Positions 17,285-25,936 of a stretch of 64,000 nt of DNA are shown here, one piece after another. The notes under the pieces were generated by a model. The model did not search any database. It was not told the DNA's origin and saw only the letters and a program-made list of their open reading frames with translations. The first letter of the stretch is position 1, and each line of letters opens with the position of its first letter. The position numbers and the translations under genes are program-made. Source of the stretch: Streptomyces sp. XD-27 (GTDB taxonomy: Bacteria > Actinomycetota > Actinomycetes > Streptomycetales > Streptomycetaceae); assembly GCF_030553055.1 (NCBI RefSeq), contig NZ_CP130713.1, forward strand, positions 2,232,001-2,296,000, written 5' to 3'.

Positions 17285-17908
17285 TCAGCCGCCGGCTGCC
17301 ACGGCCGCGCCGAGCGCCAGCAGCACGGCGCCGGTGGCGATGCTCAGGCCTCGGCGGACAGCAGGCCGGGACACCAGCGCGCGGCCTCGCCCGACGCCCC
17401 AGGTGAACAGGAAGTACCAGCAGACGTTGACCAGCGCCCAGACCACGCCCAGAGCGATGCTCGACGCAAGGACAGGGCCCTCGGACGTGACGAACTGGGG
17501 CAGCACCGAGATCGCGAACACCCCCGCCTTGGGGTTGCCCAGGGTCGTGCCGAGCCCGGCCAGATACGCCCCCCGGAAACCGGGTCGGCGCTCCTCGGTG
17601 TCATCCGCCGACGCCTCCGCGGTCGTGCGGGCCGTCCTGAGCGTGTTGATCCCGAGGATGGCCAGCACGATGCCGCCCGCGATCCGTACGGCCGCGTACG
17701 CATGAGGATTGGTCAGAAGGACGGCGGACAGCCCCGCGGCGGCGGCAGTGGACCAGATCAGCAGCCCCGTGGCGTTGCCTGCGATCGTGGGCCGGGCGAG
17801 ACGGGGCCCACCGGTCAGGGTCTGCCGCACCATGAGCGCCTGTCCGGCTCCCGGGAGCATCGCCAGCAGCCAGGTGGTGATCAGGAAAACGGGCAGGTGG
17901 GTGGGCAC
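17285..17908 (-). CDS. LysE family amino-acid exporter
   Basis: A 207-residue inner-membrane exporter with about six hydrophobic segments. GTG at 17908 is chosen because GAGGAAGG precedes it and the first transmembrane helix starts immediately. The LysE/RhtB motif is altered but recognisable (LLAMLPGAGQALMVRQTLTG near residue 15; NPKAGVFAISVLPQFV near residue 123). Exports amino acids or related metabolites. Divergent from a LysR regulator with a palindrome in between, as in lysE/lysG-type pairs. Confidence 0.88.
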   Translation of the reverse strand: MPTHLPVFLITTWLLAMLPGAGQALMVRQTLTGGPRLARPTIAGNATGLLIWSTAAAAGLSAVLLTNPHAYAAVRIAGGIVLAILGINTLRTARTTAEASADDTEERRPGFRGAYLAGLGTTLGNPKAGVFAISVLPQFVTSEGPVLASSIALGVVWALVNVCWYFLFTWGVGRGRALVSRPAVRRGLSIATGAVLLALGAAVAAGG

Positions 17909-18006
17909 GTCGAGGCCTTCCTCAGATATGGCTGACTCATCCGTGGCTTGCTCACCCAGGCTTGTACAGACGGATGCTTCAGAGAAGCGGAGGGCCGACT
18001 CGTACA

Positions 18007-18026
18007 GCATTAAGATTATTGAATGC
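18007..18026. promoter_or_regulatory. Imperfect palindrome at the LysR start, probable LysR-type site
   Basis: GCATTAAGATTATTGAATGC: outer arms GCATT/AATGC match, AT-rich centre. It overlaps the ATG of the LysR gene (18023) and lies 99 bp upstream of the LysE start. Fits an autoregulatory LysR site. Confidence 0.45.
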
Positions 18027-18964
18027 CTGCCGCCGCTGATCCTGGACAGCTCCGCCTGCTGGCGTTGATCGAACGCCACGGCTCCCTCGCGGCGACCGCC
18101 CAGGCCCTCGGGCTCACACCGGCGGCGGTGACGCAGCAGGTGGCCCGAGCGGAGCGGGACTGCAAGGTGCCGCTGGTCGTTCGCGGCCCGCGCGGCGCGA
18201 CGCTCACCGCCGCCGGCGCCCTCTTGGCCGCCCACGGACGCGTCATCGACCAGCAGGCAGAGGAAGCCGCCGCCAGGCTGGCCGCACTCCTCGGCCGCCT
18301 TTCGCTGCGCTTGCGGGTCGGAGCCTTCCAGGCTGCAGCCCTCCATCTGCTTCCGCCCGCGCTGACCGCTCTACGGCACCGCCACCCGGACGCGGACCTG
18401 TCGGTCGTGGACCTGCCGTCCCAGTGGGGTATCGACCAGGTGACCGACGGAGTGCTCGACCTGACGGTCATCGCCTCCTGGGAGACACCCCCCGACCCGC
18501 CCCCGCACGTCGCGGTACACCCGCTCATGGTGGACCCCATGGTGGTGGTCCTACCGGACGACCACCCGCTGGCCGAGGAAACGCCCGACGGCACCCCGCT
18601 GCGCCTGGAAGACCTGCGCGACGAGTCATGGGTGACCATCCTGGCCGGTCACGCCGCCCGAGAGCAGTTCGACCGGGCGGCGGGGGCCGCCGGCTTCACT
18701 CCCAGGGTCCGGTTCCAGACCGCCTCGTACGACGTCGCCCAGGCCCTGGTCGGCACCGGAATCGGCGTCGCCCTGGTCTCGCGGCTGGCCTTGACGCGGG
18801 TCCCCGGCACCACCCACCGCGAGCTCGTCGACCCACGGCCCGCTCGCCGACTCCACGCGGTGACCCTGGCCGACGCCACCCTCACCCCCCTGGTGGACGT
18901 CTTCCTCGGACTCCTGCGCGACGTCGCCGAGGACATCACCGCCACCTGGACCATGCCGCGGTGA
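18023..18964 (+). CDS. LysR family transcriptional regulator
   Basis: A 313-residue LTTR. HTH at residues 8-65 (LLALIERHGSLAATAQALGL then TPAAVTQQVARAE); the C-terminal effector-binding fold ends near residue 300. DLTVIASWE and VGTGIGVALVSRL are the usual effector-domain strands. Start ATG 18023, no strong ribosome site visible. Divergently transcribed from the LysE exporter, its likely target; the co-inducer would be the exported amino acid (inference). Confidence 0.9.
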   Translation: MPAAADPGQLRLLALIERHGSLAATAQALGLTPAAVTQQVARAERDCKVPLVVRGPRGATLTAAGALLAAHGRVIDQQAEEAAARLAALLGRLSLRLRVGAFQAAALHLLPPALTALRHRHPDADLSVVDLPSQWGIDQVTDGVLDLTVIASWETPPDPPPHVAVHPLMVDPMVVVLPDDHPLAEETPDGTPLRLEDLRDESWVTILAGHAAREQFDRAAGAAGFTPRVRFQTASYDVAQALVGTGIGVALVSRLALTRVPGTTHRELVDPRPARRLHAVTLADATLTPLVDVFLGLLRDVAEDITATWTMPR

Positions 18965-19033
18965 CGACGCGGCCCCGGAGCCCGCGGGGCCGTTGTCGAC
19001 GACAGCGGCGCGCCGGGCGGTGATGGCCCAGCC

Positions 19034-19312
19034 CTACTCGCAACGGATGACGGGAGGACCCTGGGGAGTGTGCGCCTGAGCGGCAACGTATTCGTCGAGG
19101 AGACCGCGCATGATGCGCGCGTCCTCGGGCAGGGTCGCCTCGAAGGCGGACCATCCTGTGAACGTCAGGTCGCGGGGCAACTCCACCAGACCGGTGATCG
19201 CATCCCAGAAGGCGTCCCAGTTCATTCCATAGAAATCGGGGAACCCCAACTCCTGCTTGAGCAGTACATGGAGGTGCCGGACCGTGGTGACGCCGGCCAA
19301 GTCGATGACCAT
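19034..19312 (-). CDS. Barstar family protein, orphan
   Basis: A 92-residue barstar-fold protein (MVIDLAGVTTVRHLHVLLKQ; GFPDFYGMNWDAFWDAITGL; LPRDLTFTGW). The GFPxFYGxNWDAFWD segment is the family hallmark and includes residues that bind barnase-type RNases. No barnase-like gene is adjacent. It lies just outside the left end of the 19.44-27.06 kb island. Could be a solitary immunity protein or a housekeeping barstar-like protein; Streptomyces carry several. The start at 19312 has only a weak ribosome-binding sequence. Confidence 0.85.
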   Translation of the reverse strand: MVIDLAGVTTVRHLHVLLKQELGFPDFYGMNWDAFWDAITGLVELPRDLTFTGWSAFEATLPEDARIMRGLLDEYVAAQAHTPQGPPVIRCE

Positions 19313-19440
19313 CGCACCAGTCTCGCAGCAATCGCCGGTTACGTGCCCAGCGGGATCGGAGGGGGGCCGCCACGCGATGTGCGGCGGCCCCCTCCGATCC
19401 GATCCCGCTGGCCAGGACGTTCTCATCGAACGCCCGCGCG

Positions 19441-19463
19441 GTGGGGCGGGTGGGACTCGAACC
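19441..19463 (-). repeat. Left attachment-site copy of the tRNA 3' end (att)
   Basis: 23 bases identical to 27063-27085, the 3' end of the CAU-anticodon tRNA gene (T-loop, T-stem and acceptor 3' strand). Identity stops abruptly on both sides, and no matching acceptor 5' strand follows, so this is not a functional tRNA. Same strand and order as expected for the displaced half of a tRNA-integrated element. Confidence 0.75.
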
Positions 19464-19786
19464 TCATTCGGTGACCCATCTCGCCTGCCGGAGAGACCGG
19501 CTCTGCCCGTAGCTACACACGGTAGTCAGTGGACGAGACAGTCGCTGGCTCCCTGTGCGCGCCAGTGCCCCGTGCCGATCAAGGTGTCGTCTTGTGCGTC
19601 GTGTACGGCGAACCCATGGGAACAGGCGGCAGACGCAGGCCCTGCGAGTCGGTGACCGCCGCAGCGACCACGGCCGACAAGGAGCTCATGAGCCGCGGCG
19701 CCCAAGCGGGCCGGGCCGGGGCGAACACCGGCGGCGGCTGGGTGCTCCGCGTCCCGGGCAGCCTACGCACCCCGCTGCTGCGTCCC
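19464..19786. other. Left end of island, 323 bp, no confident gene
   Basis: No coding region I would defend. A 36-codon minus-strand open frame at 19579-19689 has no recognisable features. Short inverted repeat CCGGAGAGACCGG at 19489-19501. The stretch may be integrase-region debris. Confidence 0.4.
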
Positions 19787-20520
19787 TCAGGACTCGTAGC
19801 CCTCGATCAGACGGCTGATGACCCGGTGCAGGACGTCCGCGCGGCGCCGGTCGTCCCGCTGGTCGCGCAGGGCGCGGTCGGTCGCCCAGAGCTTGCGCCA
19901 GGCGTCCGCGTCCTAGTCCATCACCTCGTCGACGAGCGACGAGGAGACCAGGTCCAGGCACTCGGCCAGCCGGAGCCGGGTGGTGTGAGAGGGCGGGGTG
20001 ACTTCGGGGTCGGCGAAACCGCCCGTCAGATACCGCGCGGGATCGGTGAGACTCCAGCCGACCACCGCGACTTCCTCTACCAGGAGGTCCACCTCAGGGG
20101 CGATGCCGATCCGCGCGTCCAGCGGCCCGTCGAGTGCGCCGAGCTCCCGGAAGCACCTCAACTCGGCGGCTTCGGGGGTGCAGCAGAAAGGACCGTGGTC
20201 TGGGGCAGGGCGAATTCCGCCGCGGTATCCGCGCGCAGCCCGTCCCGAAGGGGCCGCGGCCCGTCGGGCAGACGGTGGCAGACCTGCGCGGGAACGGACT
20301 CCGGGGGCATGTAGAACGTGGCGCCGACCAGCTCCCGCCTATCCAGGTCGAACCGGGCCTCGTCGGTTTCCGACCATAGCCACTGCATGCTGCCAAAGGT
20401 GGCCCCCAGCAACCGCCCGCACCCCTCCGAGTCCGTGTATTCCGCGACGATCACCTGAGGGCCGGTGATGTCGAAGCGGGGCGTGACCTTAAGCGGATTG
20501 CCCGTCGTCTCGGCGCTCAT
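19787..20520 (-). pseudogene. Hypothetical island gene with a frameshift and an in-frame amber stop
   Basis: Reads MSAETTGNPLKVTPRFDITG from ATG 20520 and continues for about 120 residues. The frame then breaks at the G5 run 20174-20178 (C5 on the coding strand); one added base joins TVLSAAPP to EAAELRCFRELGALDG. The restored frame runs to TAG at 19913 (LVDEVMD-stop) and, past that amber codon, stays open for 41 more codons (DADAWRKLWATDRALRDQRD to GYES). Full length would be about 244 codons. Family unrecognised; soluble and acidic, so an additional immunity-type protein is possible. Confidence 0.55.
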
Positions 20521-20562
20521 GACTGCACTCTGCGGCCGCAGCAGTGACGAAGGGACCGTTCG

Positions 20563-20991
20563 TCAGTGAAGCCTGAGTGCATCCACTGCCTTTTGGACCT
20601 CGTCAGCCCTGTATCCCGTTCGATAGTAAAGTTCCTTTTCGCCGAATGCCGATTGCGCGAATAGCAGCAGCGATGGCCATTCGCGAGCAATTCGTTCGGG
20701 GATTTCAAACGAGACGGCCGCCTGATTACCTTCTGCTGCATATACACTCACGGCAGTTCGCGGTTCAGGTTCACCATCCTTCGCAGTTCGAATGACTGCG
20801 CCACTGGAGCCCGCCAAGCGGGCGCCGCGGAGTACTGCTCTGGCGGATCTGATTTCCGAGAGCAAGATGCCCAGATCCTCAGGGCTACATCCACGCTCCA
20901 GCAAGCTAGACTCTTCCAGTTCATATAGCTGCACAGTGACCTGGAAAACCGTCGCAAACTCTTCCGAGGTTAGCGTAATCTGCCACTTCAC
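20563..20991 (-). CDS. Putative immunity protein of the RHS toxin
   Basis: A 142-residue small acidic soluble protein of unrecognised family. GTG at 20991 is chosen because GGGAGG precedes it at good spacing, and it begins 22 bases after the toxin stop codon. That position, directly 3' of an RHS toxin and on the same strand, is where cognate immunity genes of polymorphic toxins are found. Features seen: KWQITLTSEEFATVFQVTVQ at the N-terminus, VSVYAAEGNQAAVSFEIPER in the middle, YYRTGYRADEVQKAVDALRL at the end. G+C is lower than in neighbouring genes. Function is inferred from position only. Confidence 0.7.
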   Translation of the reverse strand: MKWQITLTSEEFATVFQVTVQLYELEESSLLERGCSPEDLGILLSEIRSARAVLRGARLAGSSGAVIRTAKDGEPEPRTAVSVYAAEGNQAAVSFEIPERIAREWPSLLLFAQSAFGEKELYYRTGYRADEVQKAVDALRLH

Positions 20992-21013
20992 CTGGACCGC
21001 CTCCCGACTTCCC

Positions 21014-24000
21014 CTACTCGAGCTCGTGATCGAAATAATACTTTCCACCCTTGGGTGTGAAGACGGTGCCACCATCTCCGTCCTCGATCACAACTGCACC
21101 CTTATCAGGGTCCCAATAGCCGACTCGCCCATTTCTGAGGCCGTACCTTATATCAACGTTGGGGACGTCTCCGTTGATTACGCCATCGACGTAATGCGCA
21201 AGCGCCTTGTCGTCAACACCGCGTACGAAGTGGGTTCCGTTCCCATCCGGCCGTCGTGCTGATTCCAATGCATGGTCTGCGATATTCTTAGAGATTTCGT
21301 CTGGCTCGTCACATGATTGCAATCCACAAGCATCGAACCACGTGAACGGGTTTACGACATATGAGTACGTATTAGGTGCAGGACGGAGACCCAGAGGATC
21401 GTGGCTGACGTAGCGCGCGGTTTCGGGGTCGTAGTGGCGGAAGTAGTTGTAGTTTAGACCCGTTTCTGGGTCGGCATATTGGCCGGGGAAGCGGAGTGGG
21501 CAGTCCACCGCGTCCGCCGGGGCAGGCAAAGTCGTGCCCCAGAGGGTCGTGCGGCGTCGCCAGGCCACGTCGCCGGTGGGCGAGACCAGGTCAGTCGGGG
21601 TGCCGACGAGATCGGTGACGATGGCATGGAAACGCGCATCCACCTCCGCCATCGAAAGGTTTGCAGCACGGAGGATTGCGCTTGCTCCCGGATCCACCTC
21701 CCCTGACGTGTGGCGCGACGTCTGGGTCAGCGGCCGGTGCGTCCCCGGCATGTAGTCCCAGGACATAGTCTCGTCGTCCAGCGTGGTCTGTTCGGCCAGG
21801 CGTGCGCCGTCCCACGTGAACCGGACTTGCTCCCGCACCATGCCGTCATCCGCTACGAGGCGCTTGGTCATCCGGCGACCCAGCGGGTCGTACGTGTACC
21901 GCCATAGGGCGCCGTCCGGGGTGACGACCTCCGTGAGGCGGTCGTCTGTGTTCCATCGGTAGGTCCAGGTGCGCTGCTGGCCGTTCAGCAGGCGGCGGGT
22001 GCGGCGAGTCAGGCGCCCCTGCGTGTCGTGCTCGTATGTCGTGCGGCCGGCGCGCCGGATCAGGGTACCGGTGAATTCGCGTTGGCCAGAGGAGGGGTGG
22101 GCTGGGGCACTGGCCTTCGTGAGGTTGCCCGCGGTGTCGTACGTGTACGTCTCCGTCCAGCCGTGCGCGTGCACGGCTGTGGCTCTGCCGACCGGGTCGA
22201 GGTCGAAGCGGCGGGTGCCGGAGGTGAGCTCGCGGATCTCCGTGAGGTGGTCGTCCGCTCGGTAGGCGTACTCGCGGTGCTGAAGCAGCGTCCTCGCCAC
22301 CGCCGACTGCAGGCCGACGGTCTGGCTGGTCAAACGAGCCAGTTCGTCCCAAGTCTGGGTCAGCGTCACGGGCTCACCCAGTGTCCTCGACGTCTCACGT
22401 CCCGCCGCGTCGTAGGTGAAGGCAAGTTCGTTGCCCGCTGTGGTGAGCGAGGTCGGGCGGTCCGCCGCGTCGTAGGTCCACGTTGACGTCAGGCCGGTCG
22501 GGGTCGTGCGGCTCGTGCAGTGGCCCGCCGCGTCGTAGGTGTAGGTCGTGGTGTGGGCGTTGACCGTTTCCTTCAGCAGGCGGCCCACCGCGTCGTACTC
22601 GCGGGTCAGGTCCGTGTCCGCGTTGGTCGCCCATATCAGGCGGCCCACCGCGTCGTACGCGAAGTGTGTCTCCTCGCCTTCTTCCGTCCGCTGCGCCATT
22701 GTCCGGCCCAGCTCATCGTGTTCGAAGTGGACGGTCTCGCCTGCGCCGTTGGTCCGCGATACGAGCCGGCCCGCCGCATCGTGGGCGTACGTCAGAGTGC
22801 GGCCATTGAAGTCTGTCTCGGAGATCAGGCAGCCTGCCGCGTCGTATGCGTAGCGCCACTCCAACCCCTGCGGATTCGTGACCGCCGTCAGCCGCGATTC
22901 CGTGTCGTAGGTGAACGCGTACATGGCGCCGTCCGGCTCCGTGCGCGTAGCCAGACGATCGAAGTGCGTGTAGGAGTGCCGTGTGGTGTTGCCTGCCGGA
23001 TCGGTGTGTTCGCGGAGGTTGCCTTCCGGGTCCCAGGTCCACGACTCCCTACTGCCATCCGGGCGTATCCGCCACGACGGCTTACCCTCGACCGTCCACC
23101 TGTGGCGGGTGACGTGGCCCAGCGGGTCGGTGACGCGGGTGATACGGCCATGCGTACCCCTACGGAAGTTGGTGGTATTGCCCAGAGGATCGGTGATCTC
23201 GACTGGCAGGCCCGCGGCGTTGGCCGTGATGTGGGTGGTGTGCCCCCGTGCGTCGGTGATGGACGTCAGGTTGCCGCACTCGTCGTAGACATAGCGAGTC
23301 TCGGCGCCCGTTGGGCTGGTGGTGCTGGTGCGGTTGCCTCGCTGGTCGTAGGTGTGGCGCCACACCGCACCGTCCGGTTCCCATACCTCTGTGGGAAGCC
23401 CCAGCTCGTTGTAGACGGCGCTCGCCGCGGTGCCATCGGGGCGGTCGACGCGGAGGAGCCGGTCGAGGTCGTCGTAGAGGTAGCGGGTGGTGCGGCCGAG
23501 GGGGTCGGTGACGGCTGCCGGGAAGCGGCCCGGCTGCGGGCCCCAGTCAGTATGTGTGGTGTGGCCCAGGGCGTCGGCCCGCGAGATGACCTTCGATGCT
23601 TCGTTGTAGACGTACCGCGTGCGGTTGCCCAGAGAGTCGGTGTAGGTGGTGGTACGGGCCGCTTCGTCGTACTGGAAGCGCCCCGACAGCATGTTGCCGG
23701 AACCGACGGTGTGCGTGACGCGCCCGCGCCTGTCGTAGAAATAGCCGAAGCGGGTGCCGTTGCGGTCTGTCCACGACGTCATTCGGTGTTCGGCGTCGTA
23801 GGTGAAGCGCAGCGGCGTGCCTGTGGAGTTGACGACTTCGGTGAGGTCGCCGGCCGCGTTGTATCGGTAGGCGACCAGCGTGGTACCGGTCTCAGTGTCG
23901 CCGACGCCGAGGAGGCGGAGGGCGGTGATGCGCAGCAGTGCCGGGTCGGTGTCGATCGCGATGCGGTAGCCGCCGGAGTGGCTGATCTGGGCCGGTGCGC

Positions 24001-25444
24001 CGTCCGGGCCGTAGGAGATGTCGATCCGGCGGCCGTTGCGGTCGGTGATGGCCTGGAGTGGGAGTTCGGTAGCGGGTACGTCCGGCAGCGGGGCGAAGTG
24101 CAGGCTACGTCCGTGCTCGGGGATGGTGATGGTTATCGGCCCGCCGGCCTCGCCGTCCCAGCGCAGTGGCCAGCGGGGGCCGCGGTCAGGGAGGGTGTCC
24201 TCCTCAGGCTGTGGGATGGGGTAGGTGAGGAGCATGCCGTCGTCGGCGACGAAGACGATCCCGTCTGCGTCCAGTTCCAGGCGCTGGTCGAGGGTGGCTG
24301 CCCAGGTGCGGCCGAACCAGCCGCCGCAGGTGTGGCTGGAGACGAAGGTGCGTTCCAGGACGAGGGGGAGGCCGCCCGGCAGTTGGACGTCCGTGGCGGA
24401 CATTGTCATCTCTCCGGTGATGACGTCGACCGGTTCGCCGTCGCACGTCTTCTCGGGACCGCACTGGTCCTGGGTGCCGTCGCGCTCTGCCCGGTCGCGG
24501 TTGTCGCCGCGGCTGAGCGCGTCCTTGCGAGCCTTCAGGCGGTCGGCCGCGTCCCTTGATGCCTTCGCGACGTTGCGCAATGCGCTTCCGCCACCTGTCG
24601 CCAGAGCCAGGAGCACCGCAGGAGTCAACTGGCCCGCCGCGCGCTGCGGGTTGCTCGACCACTCCTCCCAGTTGGCGACGGCCTTGGCGAACTCGGTCGG
24701 GTGCTCGATGGCGTATTTGCCGCCGTCGAAGATCCCGGCCAGTTTCATGGCCGCGCCCTTGGGATCGAGCGTGAGGAACGGCTCGGCGAAGTCGGCGATG
24801 TCGAGGATGCCGCTATGCGCTCCCCAGAGGAAGTCCTTGACACCCTGCTTGGTCTTCTCAAAGCCGCTCGGCTTGTCCGGAGCCTTCTCCGCCGCCTGGT
24901 CGATCTTCTTCTTCGACGCCTTGACCACAAAGTCGAGCTCGAAGGTCAGCCCGTCCAGACGACGCTGGCAGTTCTCCATGGCGGTGATGCCCGGATTGGT
25001 CTCCGCGGGCCGCTCGGGGAGCGAGTCGTCCCCGCGCTTGACCGCGTCGTTGTATGCCTGGACCTTCTTCTCGTGGCTCGCCGCGGTCTTCCTGGCCTCG
25101 GCCGCGTCCTCGATGATCGGTTTGCAGCGCTTTTGGACGCCGCGCAGTTTGGTGGCGTACGCGGCCAGAGCGGAGGCGGCGTTGGCGAACTGGGTGTGCG
25201 CGGAGGAGAGTTCCTTCGGAAGCCGGTCGACCGCGGCACGGAACGCGCTCTCCCCCTTCCCTGACCACCGGTACAGCTTCAGTGGGCCCAGCTTGTCGTG
25301 GCCGTCGTTGAAGGCGGCGGCGTAGGCGCGCAGATCCGCCACCAGGTCGTCGATCTTGTCCGGATCACCTGGAATCAGGTCCTTGGGCGTGGCGCCTTCG
25401 GGGATGCCGGTCCGTGCCGGGGTCCGCGCGTCAGGATCTCCCAT
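21014..25444 (-). CDS. RHS/YD-repeat polymorphic toxin with WXG/T7SS-like N-terminus
   Basis: A 1476-residue protein. Residues 1-230 are helical without a Sec signal (IDDLVADLRAYAAAFNDGHD; LYRWSGKGESAFRAAVDRLP) and resemble the WXG-type secretion domain of actinobacterial RHS proteins. A DUF6531-like segment begins near residue 333 (CDGEPVDVITGEM). YD repeats fill about 500-1200 (many YDAAGR units). The RHS core ends with FPGQYADPETGLNYNYFRHY near 1320 and DPLGLRPAPNTYSYVVNP near 1355. The last 95-100 residues, from about 1378, form the variable toxin tip (NGTHFVRGVDD; NGRVGYWDPDKGAVVIEDG; GGTVFTPKGGKYYF), not assigned with confidence; an RNase activity is a guess. The start lies 3 bases after the previous stop, so translation is coupled. 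The cage is expected to be intact. Confidence 0.92.
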   Translation of the reverse strand: MGDPDARTPARTGIPEGATPKDLIPGDPDKIDDLVADLRAYAAAFNDGHDKLGPLKLYRWSGKGESAFRAAVDRLPKELSSAHTQFANAASALAAYATKLRGVQKRCKPIIEDAAEARKTAASHEKKVQAYNDAVKRGDDSLPERPAETNPGITAMENCQRRLDGLTFELDFVVKASKKKIDQAAEKAPDKPSGFEKTKQGVKDFLWGAHSGILDIADFAEPFLTLDPKGAAMKLAGIFDGGKYAIEHPTEFAKAVANWEEWSSNPQRAAGQLTPAVLLALATGGGSALRNVAKASRDAADRLKARKDALSRGDNRDRAERDGTQDQCGPEKTCDGEPVDVITGEMTMSATDVQLPGGLPLVLERTFVSSHTCGGWFGRTWAATLDQRLELDADGIVFVADDGMLLTYPIPQPEEDTLPDRGPRWPLRWDGEAGGPITITIPEHGRSLHFAPLPDVPATELPLQAITDRNGRRIDISYGPDGAPAQISHSGGYRIAIDTDPALLRITALRLLGVGDTETGTTLVAYRYNAAGDLTEVVNSTGTPLRFTYDAEHRMTSWTDRNGTRFGYFYDRRGRVTHTVGSGNMLSGRFQYDEAARTTTYTDSLGNRTRYVYNEASKVISRADALGHTTHTDWGPQPGRFPAAVTDPLGRTTRYLYDDLDRLLRVDRPDGTAASAVYNELGLPTEVWEPDGAVWRHTYDQRGNRTSTTSPTGAETRYVYDECGNLTSITDARGHTTHITANAAGLPVEITDPLGNTTNFRRGTHGRITRVTDPLGHVTRHRWTVEGKPSWRIRPDGSRESWTWDPEGNLREHTDPAGNTTRHSYTHFDRLATRTEPDGAMYAFTYDTESRLTAVTNPQGLEWRYAYDAAGCLISETDFNGRTLTYAHDAAGRLVSRTNGAGETVHFEHDELGRTMAQRTEEGEETHFAYDAVGRLIWATNADTDLTREYDAVGRLLKETVNAHTTTYTYDAAGHCTSRTTPTGLTSTWTYDAADRPTSLTTAGNELAFTYDAAGRETSRTLGEPVTLTQTWDELARLTSQTVGLQSAVARTLLQHREYAYRADDHLTEIRELTSGTRRFDLDPVGRATAVHAHGWTETYTYDTAGNLTKASAPAHPSSGQREFTGTLIRRAGRTTYEHDTQGRLTRRTRRLLNGQQRTWTYRWNTDDRLTEVVTPDGALWRYTYDPLGRRMTKRLVADDGMVREQVRFTWDGARLAEQTTLDDETMSWDYMPGTHRPLTQTSRHTSGEVDPGASAILRAANLSMAEVDARFHAIVTDLVGTPTDLVSPTGDVAWRRRTTLWGTTLPAPADAVDCPLRFPGQYADPETGLNYNYFRHYDPETARYVSHDPLGLRPAPNTYSYVVNPFTWFDACGLQSCDEPDEISKNIADHALESARRPDGNGTHFVRGVDDKALAHYVDGVINGDVPNVDIRYGLRNGRVGYWDPDKGAVVIEDGDGGTVFTPKGGKYYFDHELE

Positions 25445-25447
25445 GGC

Positions 25448-25936
25448 TCAGGACTCGTCCTCGTAGTCGACGTACTTGTTCGCGAACCTCTCCAGACCCG
25501 ACTCCTTGTAGGGCTCCATCTCCGGTACGCCGATGTGCTCCGCCACCCACTGCGTCGAAGGGCCGGAGGGCAGCCTGGAGATGTTCTCGTCGGACGGCCA
25601 GAAATTCTTGATCTGGAGCAGTTCCGCCAGCGTGTACGCCGCCACGGCCTGGTACAGCCGCTCCACGACCTCGTCCGCGTGCTGGGACAGCTGCCCCATG
25701 CCGTATCCCCAGGAGGACAGGAAGCCCTTGCCGGATTCCAGGATCTCGGGGGAGCCGCAGTGCTGGATGTCGGCCGTCAGTTTCTCCTTGTCCTTCACCA
25801 TCGCCTTCGCCGCCACGACAGACTCCTCCAGCGGCGCGATCAGCCCCTTCACATCGGCAATCTCGATCGCATACCCGTCGGATCCATCGATCGTGCCCGG
25901 CTCGGGAGCAGTAGGCGCACGGTTATGCTCCGCCAT
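25448..25936 (-). CDS. WXG-like accessory protein of the RHS toxin operon
   Basis: A 162-residue helical soluble protein. ATG 25936, with AGGGGG upstream, overlaps the end of the preceding gene by 14 bases. Sequence includes IEIADVKGLIAPLEESVVAA and KDKEKLTADIQHCGSPEILE, followed by SWGYGMGQLSQHADEVVERL, a helix-turn-helix hairpin style typical of ESX/T7SS-related proteins, although no exact WXG motif is present. Encoded 3 bases upstream of the RHS toxin, it is most likely a secretion adaptor or chaperone for it. Function is inferred from position and helical character. Confidence 0.65.
   Translation of the reverse strand: MAEHNRAPTAPEPGTIDGSDGYAIEIADVKGLIAPLEESVVAAKAMVKDKEKLTADIQHCGSPEILESGKGFLSSWGYGMGQLSQHADEVVERLYQAVAAYTLAELLQIKNFWPSDENISRLPSGPSTQWVAEHIGVPEMEPYKESGLERFANKYVDYEDES

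Noticed and set aside
19441..19520. A complete tRNA gene at the left attachment copy.
   Set aside because: Only the 3' end matches. The rest has no acceptor 5' partner for the 3' strand and no 7-base anticodon loop; it is a fragment.
20580..20760. A plus-strand small gene in the AT-richer stretch opposite the immunity gene.
   Set aside because: It lies antisense to the better-supported gene with a good ribosome site, and its protein has no recognisable features.
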